Assembly (NCBI GenBank): GCA_949987705.1 | Contig: OX465281.1 | Span: forward strand, 172,746,516 to 172,810,515 | Origin: Thereva unica | Lineage: Eukaryota > Arthropoda > Insecta > Diptera > Therevidae | Reading direction: 5' to 3' | DNA length: 64,000 nucleotides | In this document: positions 63,160 to 64,000 of the stretch, in pieces | Position numbering within the stretch: the stretch's first letter is position 1 | How the letters are laid out: each line of letters begins with the position of its first letter | Made by a program: the position numbers and the translations under genes | Notes under the pieces: model-generated | Seen by the model: the letters and a program-made list of their open reading frames with translations, nothing else | Told to the model about the DNA's origin: nothing | Databases searched by the model: none

Positions 63160-64000
63160 GAACGCTTCGAGGCCAATAATTCGAATGTGTCAAATTGGAA
63201 AAAAGCACATCACACATGTATGTAGACTTGTCAAAAACTTGTTTCATATGAAACAAAATCCCCGAAGGAAATTTAAAAAAATTATTATGACGAAAATACA
63301 GCACCGCGAGCCGAAGAATCGAACTCGCAGCCCCACAGAGTCACCAGACGACGGTAGTTCTCGCTAGCCCTTCGCGCCATGGCTGAAACTATCGGTGGTT
63401 GACTAATATGTTGATAAATCATTTCAGAAAGAAGGAAAAGAGAAAAAGAAAACAATCTGCCCGACCAGGGCTTGAACCTGCAACGCTACGCGCCGCTGGA
63501 TCGAGGATCCAACGCGCTACGCACTCTCACTCTCTCGCACCGACCTTCTACCAGTTTTGCAGCAATAAAGTAATTTGTTCGGTGCCTATGAAATGTTTAG
63601 GTTGAACTAATTTTAACAGTTTTTATGCCTAATTTCGAACTCCGTTATCAGAATTTCGAAAAAATTTAACGGGACCCCCGTGGGAAACTCACCCTTCAAA
63701 TGAACCCCGATCTAGCGCCTTCCCATTACTCCAAACACTAACTTGTAGGAATGTGGCAATAAACATATTTATATATGCTTACGTAATAAGGTACATTCCA
63801 ATGCTAGATATGTATAAAGTTTCGAAGGAAGTAAACAACTGAATTATGACAACGGATTTTCTATTATTTATGAAATGTATTTTGTATATTTTATGGAAAT
63901 TGATAATCACAGGTAAAACGAAAAGTCACTATTCTTTGTCATAGATGGGGTGCAATTAAAATATATCAATTCTTTCAAATTCTTGGCGGGTAATTATTGT
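63160..64000 (-). repeat. Dispersed repeat family A, reverse copy, cut by window end
   Basis: Reverse complement of 6400-6985 (from 63560 on) and of 12780-13000 (63230-63430). It holds two tRNA-like blocks read on the minus strand: 63386-63298 (GAGTTCGATTC B box, ending in CCATGGCGCGAAGGGCTAGC) and about 63545-63445 (B-box-like AGGTTCAAGCC). The element continues past the window. No ORF of interest. Confidence 0.62.

Overview
The window is eukaryotic and almost certainly from an insect. It contains spliced genic DNA with a TATA-box promoter, AT-rich intergenic sequence and a very dense mix of insect-type transposable elements: Ty3/Gypsy with a tRNA-Ser primer site, BEL/Pao with an env-like gene, Jockey/CR1/I-like, LOA/R1-like and RTE-like LINEs, Penelope, hAT, PIF/Harbinger, Helitrons and tRNA-derived SINEs. 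I cannot name the species. I recognise one ordinary host gene: a small secreted Gly/His-rich protein at 39366-43695 in three coding exons. Nearly everything else is mobile DNA of different ages, much of it nested.

Layout. 1-4040: 5' part of a Ty3/Gypsy errantivirus-like element on the minus strand (LTR, tRNA-Ser PBS, gag, protease, start of RT), broken by a stop, a frameshift and a 400-bp TIR insertion. 4416-7100: tRNA-like SINE head, a Helitron Rep remnant and a dispersed repeat (copies also near 13 kb and 63 kb). 8051-11891: a short Ty3/Gypsy element with two LTRs that look identical and a 4-bp target duplication; it has lost RT, RNase H and the integrase core, so it was probably moved in trans. 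13421-13570: Harbinger-like MITE. 13985-20933: decayed BEL/Pao element whose pol has stops and frameshifts but whose env-like ORF is open; a repeat with 146-bp tandem units interrupts env just after its membrane anchor. 20961-23909: transposon with ~650-bp inverted termini.

24719-36370: three LINEs on the minus strand. LINE C (24719-28040) has an open 981-codon EN-RT ORF. LINE A (LOA/R1-like, decayed) runs 36370 to 28046 and is split by LINE B (29845-34430), which keeps both ORFs open. 36741-38133: inverted copy of the 146-bp-unit repeat. 39275-43773: the host gene, whose first intron (3.7 kb) carries two seemingly identical head-to-tail 735-bp Harbinger-like elements. 43853-47760: a TIR element, a dead LINE, a Harbinger MITE and Penelope fragments.

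48530-57030 is a multi-level nest. An RTE-like LINE with an 11-bp target duplication was split in its endonuclease domain by a 5.7-kb hAT element (TIR CAGTGGCGGTTC, 8-bp duplication CCAATGCT). The hAT contains a probable Helitron, which itself holds eight 128-bp tandem units and a hairpin MITE. It also contains a 2.8-kb TIR element whose two ends carry about sixteen copies of a short motif close to AGAGCAAAAGCGG, arranged as a mirror image. 57056-64000: Helitron-like ends, a SINE that joins a tRNA head to sequence resembling both ends of the LINE C family, a Penelope GIY-YIG endonuclease fragment, and another copy of the dispersed repeat.

All identities come from reading motifs and comparing parts of the window by eye; no alignments or database searches were run.
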